Positions 7,637 through 16,707 of a stretch of DNA of 64,000 nucleotides are shown here, one piece after another. The notes under the pieces are model-generated. The model was given only the letters and a program-made list of their open reading frames with translations. It had not been told where the DNA came from and did no database searches. Every line of letters begins with the position of its first letter. The first letter of the stretch is position 1. A program made the translations under genes and the position numbers. The stretch is from Marinobacter manganoxydans MnI7-9. Lineage in GTDB: Bacteria; Pseudomonadota; Gammaproteobacteria; Pseudomonadales; Oleiphilaceae. The stretch lies in assembly GCF_000235625.1 (NCBI RefSeq), contig NZ_AGTR01000032.1, positions 1-64,000 of the forward strand, read 5' to 3'.

Positions 7637-9193
7637 CTAGACCAGCCCTTGCTCCCGTGCCATCGCCATGGCAGCTTTCGGTCCGGTCCAGAGCGAGGGG
7701 AGGATAACCAGTGAAACCGGAATCGCTGTCAGCACGATGAACTGCTGGAGTACGCCAATCTGGCCGGCGCCCATATACAGAAGAATGGCCGCCATCAATG
7801 CCATGGCACCGCCCCAGAACACACGGATCCAAGGGCTTGGTTCGTCGTGGCCAGCTCCGACCATAGCAATCGAATAGCTCATGGAGTCGCCGGTGGTGGC
7901 AACGAAAATGGTTGTCAGCAACAGAATCGCCGCCGCCATCCAGGTGCCGCCGGGCAAAGCCTGAGCCACGGTCAGTGTGGCGACATCAAAGCGAAAGTTG
8001 TTCAGAGCTTCAGTCAGGTCGAAAGTACCGGCTAGCTGGTGATAGATACCGGAGCCACCGAGCAGGGTGAACCAGATGGTGGTCGCGATGGGGGCCAATA
8101 CGGCCACCGCCAGAACCATTTCACGAACTGTCCGGCCCCGGGAGATTCTGGCAACAAACACTGCCATCAACGGCGTATAACCAATGAACCAGGCAAAGAA
8201 AAACACCGTCCACCATTTCATCCACCAGGCCGGTGCCGTTTCTGCGGTCATGGTTGCCATGGCAAAGAACGAGGTGACGTATTCACCCATCGACTGGGTG
8301 TAGGTATTCGCCAGGAACAGCGTGGGGCCGAAGACAAAGATAACCCCGGCAATAACCAACGCCAATATCACGTTGAAACGGCTCAGCAACTGAATGCCCT
8401 TATGCAGACCGGTCATGGCAGAAGTCATGTACACCCCGGCCAGAACCACCAGAACGCTCAGCTGGGTACCGTAGCCGTCTGGCACTCCGAACAGCTCATG
8501 CAACCCAAAGCTCATCTGGGTGGCGAGAAAACCGATGGGCCCGACGGTGCCGGCCACCACGGCAATCACACAGAAGGCATCGATGACACCACCGAGGCGC
8601 CCCTGAATGACTTTCTCACCGAATACCGGGTACAACAGCGTTCTTGGTTGCAAAGGTTTGCCCTGTCCGTAGTGGGCCCGCGTCAGGACCAGGGCTGTCA
8701 GGGAGCCGAGCACGGCCCATGCCAGGAATCCCCAGTGCGTGAACGACTGGGCCATGGCGGGAGCGACCGCTGCGGCGGAGCCAGCTTCGGTATTAAAAGC
8801 CGGAGGCGTAACAACAAAGTGGTAAACCGGTTCACCAGCGGCAAAAAACACCCCGCCTCCGGCCAACAAGGTACACATGATCATCGACAGCCACCGGAAA
8901 CGGCCGATTTCTGGTCGATCCAGTCCGCCTATCCGAGCGGCGCCGGCCCGGCTCAGGGCTGTTCCAATGGCGATGAAGAATGTGAGTAGCAGCAGTAACT
9001 GGAAAAAGGAGCCCAGATAGGTGGCGGTCCACGCAAACCCGCTACCGATGAGTTCCGCCACGTAGCTACTGTCGAATATTGAGGCCCCTACGAACAGAAG
9101 TATGAAGCCGATAGTGAGCACCAGAACAACGGGATCGCTGTCTGTCAGCGGCCCACTTCTGGCTCGCGGGAGAGATTCGGATTGCACGGTCAT
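7637..9193 (-). CDS. BCCT-family betaine/choline/carnitine-type transporter
   Basis: Na+- or H+-driven transporter of trimethylammonium-type compounds (glycine betaine, choline, carnitine) and, in marine bacteria, DMSP. 518 aa with about twelve membrane segments. Family features include GEPVYHFVVTPP in the third helix area, FTHWGFLAWAV, and the WWTVFFFAWFIGYTPLMAVF signature with conserved tryptophans, followed by VARISRGRTVREM. The short termini suggest little osmotic-sensing tail. A DMSP lyase gene lies 2.5 kb away on the same strand, separated by gene remnants, so the two may once have been closer. Substrate not resolvable here. Confidence 0.9.
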   Translation of the reverse strand: MTVQSESLPRARSGPLTDSDPVVLVLTIGFILLFVGASIFDSSYVAELIGSGFAWTATYLGSFFQLLLLLTFFIAIGTALSRAGAARIGGLDRPEIGRFRWLSMIMCTLLAGGGVFFAAGEPVYHFVVTPPAFNTEAGSAAAVAPAMAQSFTHWGFLAWAVLGSLTALVLTRAHYGQGKPLQPRTLLYPVFGEKVIQGRLGGVIDAFCVIAVVAGTVGPIGFLATQMSFGLHELFGVPDGYGTQLSVLVVLAGVYMTSAMTGLHKGIQLLSRFNVILALVIAGVIFVFGPTLFLANTYTQSMGEYVTSFFAMATMTAETAPAWWMKWWTVFFFAWFIGYTPLMAVFVARISRGRTVREMVLAVAVLAPIATTIWFTLLGGSGIYHQLAGTFDLTEALNNFRFDVATLTVAQALPGGTWMAAAILLLTTIFVATTGDSMSYSIAMVGAGHDEPSPWIRVFWGGAMALMAAILLYMGAGQIGVLQQFIVLTAIPVSLVILPSLWTGPKAAMAMAREQGLV

Positions 9194-9271
9194 AAGGTCT
9201 GCCTCTGGAAGAAAAAGCCGCGCAGGCTGCAGGAAGTGAGCGGTTCATGCACGGGGATTTCTGAAAATACG

Positions 9272-9796
9272 CATGCTCCGATGAAAACCGCCGCCCGGCT
9301 GTTCGGCCTCATTGGGCTGATCATGTTCATAGCGCCCGCTGCAGCACCCTCGCTGGGGTCACTCATGTTGGCGCTTGGCGAGTGGCAGTGGATACTTCTC
9401 ATGCTGGCGGGCTATGCCGCGTTTCTTGTCCTGACGCTGCAGGTTGCGCTTTTCCCGAAGCTCCAGCCTCGAATCCCGACCACCACACCGATTCGGTCCC
9501 TGGTGACCAACTACCTGCTGGTGCTCAGACATAAAACCACCATGCGTTTTATCGGCATTCAGGTTCTGTGTTTCAGCACCATGCTGTTGCTCATCACCCA
9601 TTCCTCGTTCATCTACCAGGAATGGTCTGGCCTCTCCAACAGCACGTTTGCCATTCTATTCGCCGCCAACATTGCGTTCATGGCTGCCCTGAACCTGATC
9701 AACCGTCCGTTACTACGGCGATTCTCCTCGGTGCAGCTGGTGCGCGCCCCGGACAGTCGCCCTGGCGAAAAAAGAAGCTGGCGTGTAACACTTTGA
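9272..9796 (+). pseudogene. Remnant of a Bcr/CflA-type MFS drug exporter
   Basis: The frame from ATG 9281 carries the middle of a Bcr/CflA transporter: FGLIGLIMFIAPAAAPSLGS with its following helices, then LLLITHSSFIYQEWSGLS. Family members have twelve helices and about 400 aa; here the first four and the last several are gone. The fragment begins right after the start region of the BCCT gene and stops near SSVQLVR, where unrelated sequence follows. Both ends look like deletion joins. Not expected to be functional. Confidence 0.75.
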
Positions 9797-9857
9797 CCAC
9801 AGGGAAGCTCTAAACGGTTTGCAGGGAGAATTGAACCATCCCTGACCATCGAAACGT

Positions 9858-11644
9858 ATGCATGTGGGTAAAAAAACAAAGGACGTGTTCGACAATGACA
9901 GTGCCAATACCGGAAACCGCCTTCTCATCCAGAGCGGCGTGCCGCACGACAGGTTTGCTGAGGACGCCGGATACTTCCAGAAGTCGATCCCTCTGAGACA
10001 CCCCCTCATTTTCTACCTTGGCCACACCGCACCATTCTTCGTTAACAAGCTGGTTCTGGCCAAGCTGCTACCCGAGCGCATCGATCCGCGCATGGAGTCG
10101 ATTTTTGCAGTGGGTGTCGATGAGATGAGTTGGGACGATCTGGACGAGGACCATTACGACTGGCCTACCGTCGCCGAAGTCATGGATTACCGGGCCAAAG
10201 TCCGGGCCACCGTTCTCGAGTTGATCGAAACACTGCCGCTCAGCCTGCCAATCAATTGGGAGAGCCCCTGGTGGCCCATCGTCATGGGCGTCGAGCACGA
10301 GCGTATCCATCTGGAGACCTCGTCTGTACTGATCCGCCAGCATGATCTGGCAATGGTCCGCCCGCAGCCGGAAGGGGCCCCGATTCGTGAAACCGGTGAA
10401 GCGCCGGAAAACGAGCTGATCACCGTGCCAGCCGGCACAGTTTCAATCGGCAAACCCTACGATGACGCCTACTACGGCTGTGACAATGAATACGGCGAGC
10501 ATGAAGCCGAGGTCGATGAGTTCAGGGCCAGTCAGTATCTGGTCAGCAATCAGGAATTCCTGGCGTTTGTTGAAGCTGGCGGTTACCAGGAAGACCGGTT
10601 CTGGAGTGAAGAAGGTTGCGCCTGGCGCCAATTCGCCAAGGCCAGGCATCCAACGTTCTGGCGCTGGCAGAATGGGTGGCACCTGCGACTGATGACCGAG
10701 GAAGTGGAGATGCCGTGGGACTGGCCGGTGGAAGTCAATTACCACGAAGCAAAAGCCTTTTGCGAGTGGAAACGGGAGGAAACCGGTATCAAAGAGGTGG
10801 ACAACGACCCTGCCAACGCCAACCTGCACCTGGACCATGGAGCATCTTCCTGCCCGGCTTCCGCTACATCGACTCGGAAAGCGAAGCGGTGCAACCCAAT
10901 GCCTACTACGAAAGCGACCGGTTGCTGACTGAATACGCGGAGCTCCACTTCGGTGACACCTGGTTTGGCGTGGAAAACTTTCCGAAGGCCCTGGCGGATC
11001 TGGCCCTGGGTGCCATGAATGGCAAGCCCACCGGCAAAGCAGTGGATCTGGGCTGCGCCTGTGGCCGGTCCAGTTTCGAGCTGGCAAGGCGCTTTGACCA
11101 GGTGGAAGGCGTCGATTTCTCAGCCAACTTTATCAGGCTGGGCGTGGAAATGGCCGAGCAAGGCTCCATTCGCTATGCACTTGCAGAGGAAGGCGAACTG
11201 GTCAGCTATCACACCCGAACGCTCAAAGAACTTGGCCTCGAGGAATGTTCTGAGAACGTGAGCTTCTACCAGGGGGATGCCTGTAACCTGAAACCGCAGT
11301 ACTCGGGCTACGACCTTGTTCTGGCGGCCAACCTTATTGATCGCCTCTACCGCCCAAGGCGTTTTCTGGACAGCATTCACGAGCGAATCAACGACGGTGG
11401 GCTGTTGGTTATTGCTTCACCCTACACCTGGCTGGAGGAACACACGCCGAAGGAAGAGTGGATTGGCGGTTTCAAAAAGGATGGTGAGAACCACACCACG
11501 CTGGATGGCCTGAAAGAGCACCTCTCACAGCATTTCAGGCTAGTCAGTCAGCCGAGAAAGGTGCCTTTCGTTATCCGCGAAACCCAGCACAAGTTCCAGC
11601 ATACCCTGTCGGAAGTAACTATCTGGGAGCGGTTGCCGCGCTGA
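9858..11644 (+). pseudogene. ovoA: Broken ovoA (5-histidylcysteine sulfoxide synthase / mercaptohistidine methyltransferase)
   Basis: OvoA makes ovothiol A: an iron centre joins cysteine to histidine, and a C-terminal domain methylates the thiol-histidine. Frame 1 (9858-10855) holds the DinB-like iron domain (HPLIFYLGHTAPFFVNKLVL; HERIHLETSSVLIRQ with the HX3HXE site) and the start of the FGE/sulfatase domain up to ASSCP. At about 10851-10856 the homology jumps by one frame to GFRYID, the domain's far end, then runs through an intact SAM methyltransferase (VDLGCACGRSSFELA) to 11644. About 100 residues of the FGE core are lost. The first 40-50 residues also fail to match. Confidence 0.8.
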
Positions 11645-11687
11645 TCAGCGCGGTAATCTCTCCTCTGAAAGGGCTGAACCAGGTCGT

Positions 11688-12338
11688 TTAACTCTTGCGT
11701 CCCGCAAAGCTCATTCTCTGGTTCGCGAGCTTTTCAGGTGTCCCCGTCCAGGCGTAGGCCAGGAGCGTAGGCTCAAAGTCCCCGGTGGTCATACGGTGGG
11801 CTTTTTCCGGCGGGTTGAAGAACAGGGAGCCCGGCGTAAATACGCTGTAGTTGCTGTCAGAGACCGAACCACTCAAACAGATGTACGACTCGCTGATGCC
11901 GTCGTGACTGTGTTCCGGGTAGGTACATTTTGGGCCGAATAGCACCAGGCCCAGTATGACGTTTTTGCTGAGCACAGGTCCGTTCGGGCCCATCAGCTCA
12001 GCGTACGCGTATTTACGGGCCAGGCTTTTATGCATCCTTTCATAGCCATAGCGCCACGTAAGCTGGCCAGAGACTCGCGTCAGGACTCTAACAACTGGTG
12101 CGGTCCGCTCACTCAATCCCTGGTCCAGAGCCCGCCCGAGCCATGCGCATACTGGAAGCTGCACAGGTTGGTCAAACTCAACAACAGGATTGGACTCAAG
12201 TTCAGCGTTAAGTCGATTTCGGACATCTTTGAGATGCGAACGAATGACCGGGTTTCCACCCGCAGAACCAAATCTATAGAGGTGCCAGTACTCCCGAAAC
12301 ACATATTGCCAATCCACATGATCTGAGAGTCTGGCCAT
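11688..12338 (-). CDS. dddL: Cupin DMSP lyase, DddL-like
   Basis: Cleaves dimethylsulfoniopropionate to dimethyl sulfide and acrylate. 216 aa, close to the usual DddL length. The C-terminal half is a cupin: motif 1 with H143, H145, E150 and G157 (YPEHSHDGISESYICLSG), including Tyr152, and motif 2 NPPEKAHRMTTGD with H181. The preceding YAYAELMGPNGPVLSKNVIL and the late LLAYAWTG match DddL better than DddQ, DddW or DddK as I recall these families. The N-terminal 100 residues are helical. No acrylate-handling genes (acuI, acuK) are next to it; the neighbours are remnants and a BCCT transporter. The reaction is a family-based inference. Confidence 0.78.
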   Translation of the reverse strand: MARLSDHVDWQYVFREYWHLYRFGSAGGNPVIRSHLKDVRNRLNAELESNPVVEFDQPVQLPVCAWLGRALDQGLSERTAPVVRVLTRVSGQLTWRYGYERMHKSLARKYAYAELMGPNGPVLSKNVILGLVLFGPKCTYPEHSHDGISESYICLSGSVSDSNYSVFTPGSLFFNPPEKAHRMTTGDFEPTLLAYAWTGTPEKLANQRMSFAGRKS

Positions 12339-12408
12339 ATCCGCTCTTCTCCTGCGCGTATCCGGAAGTTCGGGATTCAGGATAGGTGATTTTGTGTTTC
12401 ACAAACAA

Positions 12409-12432
12409 TGCCGCGCCCCGGAGGCCGCGGCA
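12409..12432 (-). terminator. Terminator downstream of the pseudoazurin remnant
   Basis: Read on the minus strand, a 7-bp GC-rich stem (12409-12415 with 12426-12432) is followed by a T-rich run. It lies just after the stop of the pseudoazurin frame. Confidence 0.6.
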
Positions 12433-12450
12433 AAAACGGCTTCAACCAGA

Positions 12451-12708
12451 TTACTGAACCTGCTCGAAGTAACCCTTCAGCCGATCCTTATTCGTGGCGG
12501 CAGCAGCGGTCAGCTTGTCCACCGCGGCTTTGGCAGCGTCGTAGTTGACCGGGTCGCCGGGCTCAGCCTTCACAAATCCTGGCTCAAAGACCATTGCGCC
12601 GTCAGCGCCAGAGTTTTTCATTTCAACGACATGCTCTGCTGCCATAACCACGCCGGACGCAAGGGTCAGTGCAACTGCGGCTAAACCATTCTTGAAAGTT
12701 AATTTCAT
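12451..12708 (-). pseudogene. Internally deleted pseudoazurin (copper ligands lost)
   Basis: Pseudoazurin is a periplasmic type-1 copper protein that feeds electrons to nitrite reductase or peroxidases, usually about 120 residues after its signal peptide. This frame is 85 aa: signal peptide (to VVMA|AEHVV), the typical start ([20 protein letters not shown]), then a direct jump to a typical C-terminal tail ([19 protein letters not shown]). The 60 or so residues between, which hold all four copper ligands (His, Cys, His, Met), are absent. The frame stays open. The join falls at GD, a dipeptide that occurs at both sites in intact homologues, fitting a deletion between short repeats. Confidence 0.78.
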
Positions 12709-12969
12709 AGTAACTTCACCTCATTGGTCGGACCTTAAAAGCACTAGGAATTACGCACCCCACTCACATCAGGATTGTTTTCGGAGCTACGGGCATATCC
12801 CTATGGGAATGACGGTCGTGTTTCGCCGACTGACAGGCCTGAGAACCAAAGACGGTCTGTGTCGTACACACTTTTATGATGTTTACAGACCTCGTAGGCG
12901 TCGTCTCCAAAGCAGCAGTCCAGTTTGCTCGACTGATCTGATAATCCCCATAGAGCCGAACAGGGTTTT

Positions 12970-13686
12970 ATGCAACAAAAGACGATCACTGACGAAACCT
13001 TGAAAATGGGCGTTGACGTCCTCGCTGAGAAAGATCCCGATCTTTACGAGGTGCGAGCCCGACTGGGATACCCTCCAATCTGGACTCGCGAACCGGGGTT
13101 TGCATCATTGATCCACATCATCCTTGAACAACAGGTCTCGCTCAAAGCCGCAGCTACGATGTTCCAGCGGCTAGCGTCCCACCTTGGATCGGTAACCCCG
13201 GAACTGGTCCAGAGGGCTGGCGAGCCTGAGCTAAGACGAGTCGGGCTTACCCGACAGAAATCCAGGTATTGTGTCGAGCTGGCCAACCGCATAACCGACG
13301 GCAAACTCGACCTCGCGCAAGTCGAAAAGCTTGACGATGTGCAGGGCCGAAGCCACCTTTTAGAAGTACCCGGTTTGGGGCCCTGGACCGTCGACATCTA
13401 TTACATGATGGCGCTACGACGGCCGGATGTCTGGCCCCAAGGCGACCTGGCACTGGCATCCGCAATACAGGACATCAAAAATCTGGATGCCCGACCGACA
13501 AAAGAAGAGCAACTGGCCTTTGCCGAACAGTGGGCGCCCTGGCGAGCACTGCCCGATGTGCGCGGCTGCACACGGCTGGGTTGGCCTTGGGCGAATCGTC
13601 TATGCAAGCTCGTCAGAGCAGCTTTCAGCCTGGCTGGACGAACTGCACGTGGCGCCACCACCCGTGGCAACCCTTCCGATCAATGA
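12970..13686 (+). pseudogene. AlkA-type DNA-3-methyladenine glycosylase, C-terminus lost by fusion
   Basis: Base-excision repair glycosylase of the HhH-GPD superfamily. Residues 1-192 match well: LIHIILEQQVSLKAA, the helix-hairpin-helix LLEVPGLGPWTVDIYYM and the region with the catalytic aspartate (VWPQGDLAL, D159). The match ends at EQWAPWRA, about 15-25 residues before the usual end. From about 13549 the DNA encodes the tail of a nucleoside deaminase in another frame, and the glycosylase frame runs into 45 unrelated residues before its stop at 13686. The active site is intact, so a partly working enzyme cannot be excluded. Confidence 0.7.
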
Positions 13687-13789
13687 GGTTGTTCCGGGCG
13701 TTCCCACTGAGGGTCCCTTCCCCGCTCTTGCTGACGCCCTGAGAGAGCTTCACGAGCGCTACGCTTTGGCCGATCGGAACAAAACATAA
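13548..13789 (+). pseudogene. 3' half of a nucleoside (guanine/tRNA-adenosine-type) deaminase
   Basis: A frame different from the glycosylase encodes EHCPMCAAAHGWVGLGRIVYA, the zinc PCxxC motif and following strand of the cytidine/deoxycytidylate-like deaminase fold, then a typical tail (LPINEVVPGVPTEGPFPALA). The N-terminal half with the HAE zinc/catalytic motif is missing, so this cannot be an enzyme. It was joined to the glycosylase gene by one deletion. Its end overlaps the convergent EamA gene by about 30 bp. Confidence 0.72.
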
Positions 13790-14625
13790 TTGCCCAGCAG
13801 CGCCAGCGAAGCGCCCAGTACCGCCGTTGTTGTCCATTCAAAGCCCTCGAGCCAGGTCGAAACGCTCAGGGCAACCACGGGGAAAAGTACCGTCGCGTAG
13901 CCTGCTTTGTCGGCGCCGAGCGTCTGAATCACCGTGATGTAGCAATAGAACGCGATGATTGAGCCGGGAACGGCCAGAAAGACGGTTGCGCCCCAGAAAG
14001 TCGCTGAGGTCGGGACTACCCACTCAACACCAAGCAACAGGCACCAGATGCCAAGAATCACCGCGCCGTAAACCATGGCCCAGGCATTGGCCAGTAACAG
14101 CGGCACCTGAGACATCCGCACCTTGATGCTTACCAGGTTACCCATGGAAAACCAGAAGGTGCCGCCAATGGCGAAAAGAATGCTGGTGGCTGTGGCATTC
14201 CCCAGTTGCAGATCGTGCCAGAACAGCAGTGCCACACCTGTGATCCCCAGAGAGATCGCCGGATAAAGCCGGGCGGTAGGCCGGAGCCGTAACCAGAGCC
14301 AGCCATTCAAAGCGTTAAACAGAGCGGCCAGCGAAAACACCACCGCCAGCAGACCGCTTGTCATCGATTCTGCAGCACGATAAATCAGCAGAAAGTTCAG
14401 GCTGTACAGGGTTGCCCCCTGCAGCACCAGCCAACCGTGCTGTTTCAGGGTCAACTTCTCCAGCCTGCGCACCATGGCAAGAACCACCAGTGTCACGACA
14501 GAAGCCATAAAGAATCGGTAAAACACGGATATGTCGACCGGCGCCGCTTCAACCTGCAGACGAATCGCTGTCCAGGTGAGACCCCAGATCAGTACCGTCA
14601 AACCATAGTGAACAGAGATGGGCAT
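13759..14625 (-). CDS. EamA/DMT-superfamily transporter
   Basis: Ten-helix inner-membrane transporter, 288 aa, made of two EamA repeats (about residues 5-135 and 148-285). Visible features: YGLTVLIWGLTWTAIRLQVE at the start, RAAESMTSGLLAVVFSLAAL at the end of repeat one, and VIQTLGADKAGYATVLFPVV in repeat two. Members export amino acids or metabolites; the substrate cannot be read from sequence. Convergent with the glycosylase/deaminase remnant, overlapping it slightly. Confidence 0.88.
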   Translation of the reverse strand: MPISVHYGLTVLIWGLTWTAIRLQVEAAPVDISVFYRFFMASVVTLVVLAMVRRLEKLTLKQHGWLVLQGATLYSLNFLLIYRAAESMTSGLLAVVFSLAALFNALNGWLWLRLRPTARLYPAISLGITGVALLFWHDLQLGNATATSILFAIGGTFWFSMGNLVSIKVRMSQVPLLLANAWAMVYGAVILGIWCLLLGVEWVVPTSATFWGATVFLAVPGSIIAFYCYITVIQTLGADKAGYATVLFPVVALSVSTWLEGFEWTTTAVLGASLALLGNYVLFRSAKA

Positions 14626-14826
14626 GCCAGTGGGGTCCTGTAGCTATCGGGAACAATGGTTGATCGGGGGTCAGAGTAGAACCAGGACAGCACCAAAACT
14701 TGTCAGATCCTGCTGAACCATGGATGATTCTTGAGGCGGCCTCTCGTCCAGACTGATCCTACATCCCTATACCAACGCCGTACAACTCATGCAAAAGTGC
14801 CGTTTAACCACTCACTTGGGAGACCT

Positions 14827-15486
14827 ATGCGCATTCGCGTAACGCACCAAAGGTTTACCATTGCTCTGCAATTGATACTGCTTGGTGAAGCGCTCTTTGC
14901 AGTATGGGGCCAACGATGGTTCACCGCATTTCTGACGGCCATGATTATCGCCATCACCTTCTTCCCGTTGCTGTTTGAGCGCCGCTTCAGAATCCACATT
15001 CCGCCGGAGTTGCAACTGGCCGCCATAGGGTTTGTGTTTGCTTCCCTGTTTCTCGGAGAGATCCGTGATTACTACACGCGGTTCTGGTGGTGGGATATGG
15101 CGCTCCATACCATGTCGGGGTTCCTGCTGGGTATTCTCGGCTTTCTCCTGGTGCACATAATGAACGAGACTGAAAAGATTCACGTGCACATGAAACCCGG
15201 CTTTGTTGCATTTTTCGCATTCATGTTTGCACTTGGCGTGGGCGCACTATGGGAAATTTTCGAGTTCACCATGGATTCCCTGTTTGGCATGAACATGCAA
15301 AAGCCCATGCTTGGTGATCCTTCCGGGCTGACGGATACCATGTGGGACCTGATCGTCGATGCGACCGGGGCACTGGTCATTTCCGTATTAGGCTGGCGCT
15401 ATCTTAAGAACCCTGACAAACGCTCCTTTCTGGAGCGCTGGATTGATTCTTTTATTGAACGAAATCCGAGGTTTTTCAAACGCTAA
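14827..15486 (+). CDS. Predicted inner-membrane protein (YjdF/DUF2238-like)
   Basis: 219-aa protein with six or so hydrophobic segments. ATG 14827 is preceded by a GGGAG ribosome site at good spacing; a longer TTG frame from 14731 has none. The middle contains RFWWWDMALHTMSGFLLGI and a later GALWEIFEFTMDSLFG, resembling the YjdF/DUF2238 membrane family, where these conserved D, H and E residues face the membrane. Function is unknown. The tail is cytoplasmic and basic. Confidence 0.75.
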   Translation: MRIRVTHQRFTIALQLILLGEALFAVWGQRWFTAFLTAMIIAITFFPLLFERRFRIHIPPELQLAAIGFVFASLFLGEIRDYYTRFWWWDMALHTMSGFLLGILGFLLVHIMNETEKIHVHMKPGFVAFFAFMFALGVGALWEIFEFTMDSLFGMNMQKPMLGDPSGLTDTMWDLIVDATGALVISVLGWRYLKNPDKRSFLERWIDSFIERNPRFFKR

Positions 15487-15600
15487 TGATTCGAAGGAAG
15501 CTACATGCAGGTCTGATGGCCCCGTCAGAGAAGGCATGGCTTCATGCCCTGCCAAATGGGATAATGCCTGCAATTTCAAATCCGCCGAACGAAGTCATTC

Positions 15601-16134
15601 ATGTTTCTATCGTATAAGAGCATCCCAGATTCACACGGATTCACCCTGATAGAGCTGGTTCTCGTCATTCTGATACTTGCGGTATTGGCTGCGTTTGCGC
15701 TCCCCCGCTTCTCGGACCTCTCCACCGATGCCCGCCTGGCCGCATTGGACTCATTGGCAGGCACGATGCAAAGCACCATCGGAATTGTAAGAAGCAAGGC
15801 CTATGCTCAGGGTCTGTCACCTGCAGCAACCAATCCTGGCGGAAATCAGCAGACTGGCTACGTAATAGAAACTGAAGCGGGCCGTTCAGAGGTGGACTGG
15901 CGCAACCTTTGCCCTGAAAGCCGAGCCGAGGCTGCGGATTCGCTAACAATGCTGGATTACATCTCGGTGGACGCCAACGATTCCTCGCTCGAAACTTTCG
16001 TCAACAACCAGTACACCCGCGCAGGATTCTCCGTGCCTTCAGGATCGGCCCCAGGTCTTCCGGGTTGCTATGTCGAGTACGATTCCTTCGGCGACCCGGA
16101 ATGCACGGTGACCCAGATAACTTCGGAATGCTGA
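15601..16134 (+). CDS. Type IV prepilin-like protein (MSHA/pseudopilin type)
   Basis: 177 aa. A 13-residue leader ends in Gly before the class III signal FTLIELVLVILILAVLAAFA, with the conserved Glu at position +5 of the mature chain, so prepilin peptidase should cleave after Gly13. The hydrophobic helix is followed by RLAALDSLAGTMQSTIGIV, like MSHA-type pilins, and a globular domain with four cysteines that may form disulfides (CPES, GCYVEY, ECTVTQITSEC). No other pilus gene is near; it may be an orphan minor pilin. Confidence 0.85.
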   Translation: MFLSYKSIPDSHGFTLIELVLVILILAVLAAFALPRFSDLSTDARLAALDSLAGTMQSTIGIVRSKAYAQGLSPAATNPGGNQQTGYVIETEAGRSEVDWRNLCPESRAEAADSLTMLDYISVDANDSSLETFVNNQYTRAGFSVPSGSAPGLPGCYVEYDSFGDPECTVTQITSEC

Positions 16135-16168
16135 CACCTATCCTGGCGGAAGGTCGTTGTGATATGGC

Positions 16169-16543
16169 CTACTTTACCAAAACGGACCGGGGCACCAGAC
16201 ACTCCATGGCCGTGAGCGAAACGTCCCGGAATACCGCCTCTGAGGCAACAACGCTCGGGAATCGATCGTAAAGCATCCGCCGACACGTGGAGGTTCGTGC
16301 CTCGGCTTTTTTGACGCAATCAGCATGGGCTCTGGTTTCACTGCCCTCGCCAGTGGCGTCTGAGCAGAAGTCCGGAATCTGGGTAAAAATCCAGTCAACT
16401 GCAGCACTCAATTCAACCGGATTGGCCCGCAAATTGGTCAGGCGGCTTGCATCGATGGGATCGGGTTGGTCGCGGGTCTGCTCCCAGAGAACAAACAGCA
16501 GGGCAGCAGATACCAGTACAACAGTAACCTTGGGAAACTTCAT
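16169..16543 (-). CDS. Hypothetical exported or membrane-anchored protein
   Basis: 124 aa from ATG 16543, which begins a signal-anchor (MKFPKVTVVLVSAALLFVLW); an in-frame start at 16582 would add 13 residues. The rest is soluble with four cysteines (FCSDAT, DCVKKAE, STCRRM, MECLVP) that could make two disulfides in the periplasm. I do not recognise the family. It is convergent with the pilin gene, 34 bp apart. Confidence 0.55.
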   Translation of the reverse strand: MKFPKVTVVLVSAALLFVLWEQTRDQPDPIDASRLTNLRANPVELSAAVDWIFTQIPDFCSDATGEGSETRAHADCVKKAEARTSTCRRMLYDRFPSVVASEAVFRDVSLTAMECLVPRSVLVK

Positions 16544-16707
16544 GGGCGCCTTTTCAATCCGGTGAATCAGATCGCCGATCATAAACGCTCAGGCATCTGC
16601 TGTCCCGGTTTCCTATACTAATCAGGATTTCACACAAAAGGGCTTTCGACGCAAAGCGCCCTGCCAATCAGGCAACCCTGTCACTTAAGCCAAAAGGAGT
16701 TTTGCAA

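Noticed and set aside
8039-8989. A 316-codon plus-strand frame opposite the BCCT transporter
   Set aside because: Highly polar, His/Gln-rich antisense of membrane helices; no homology-like features.
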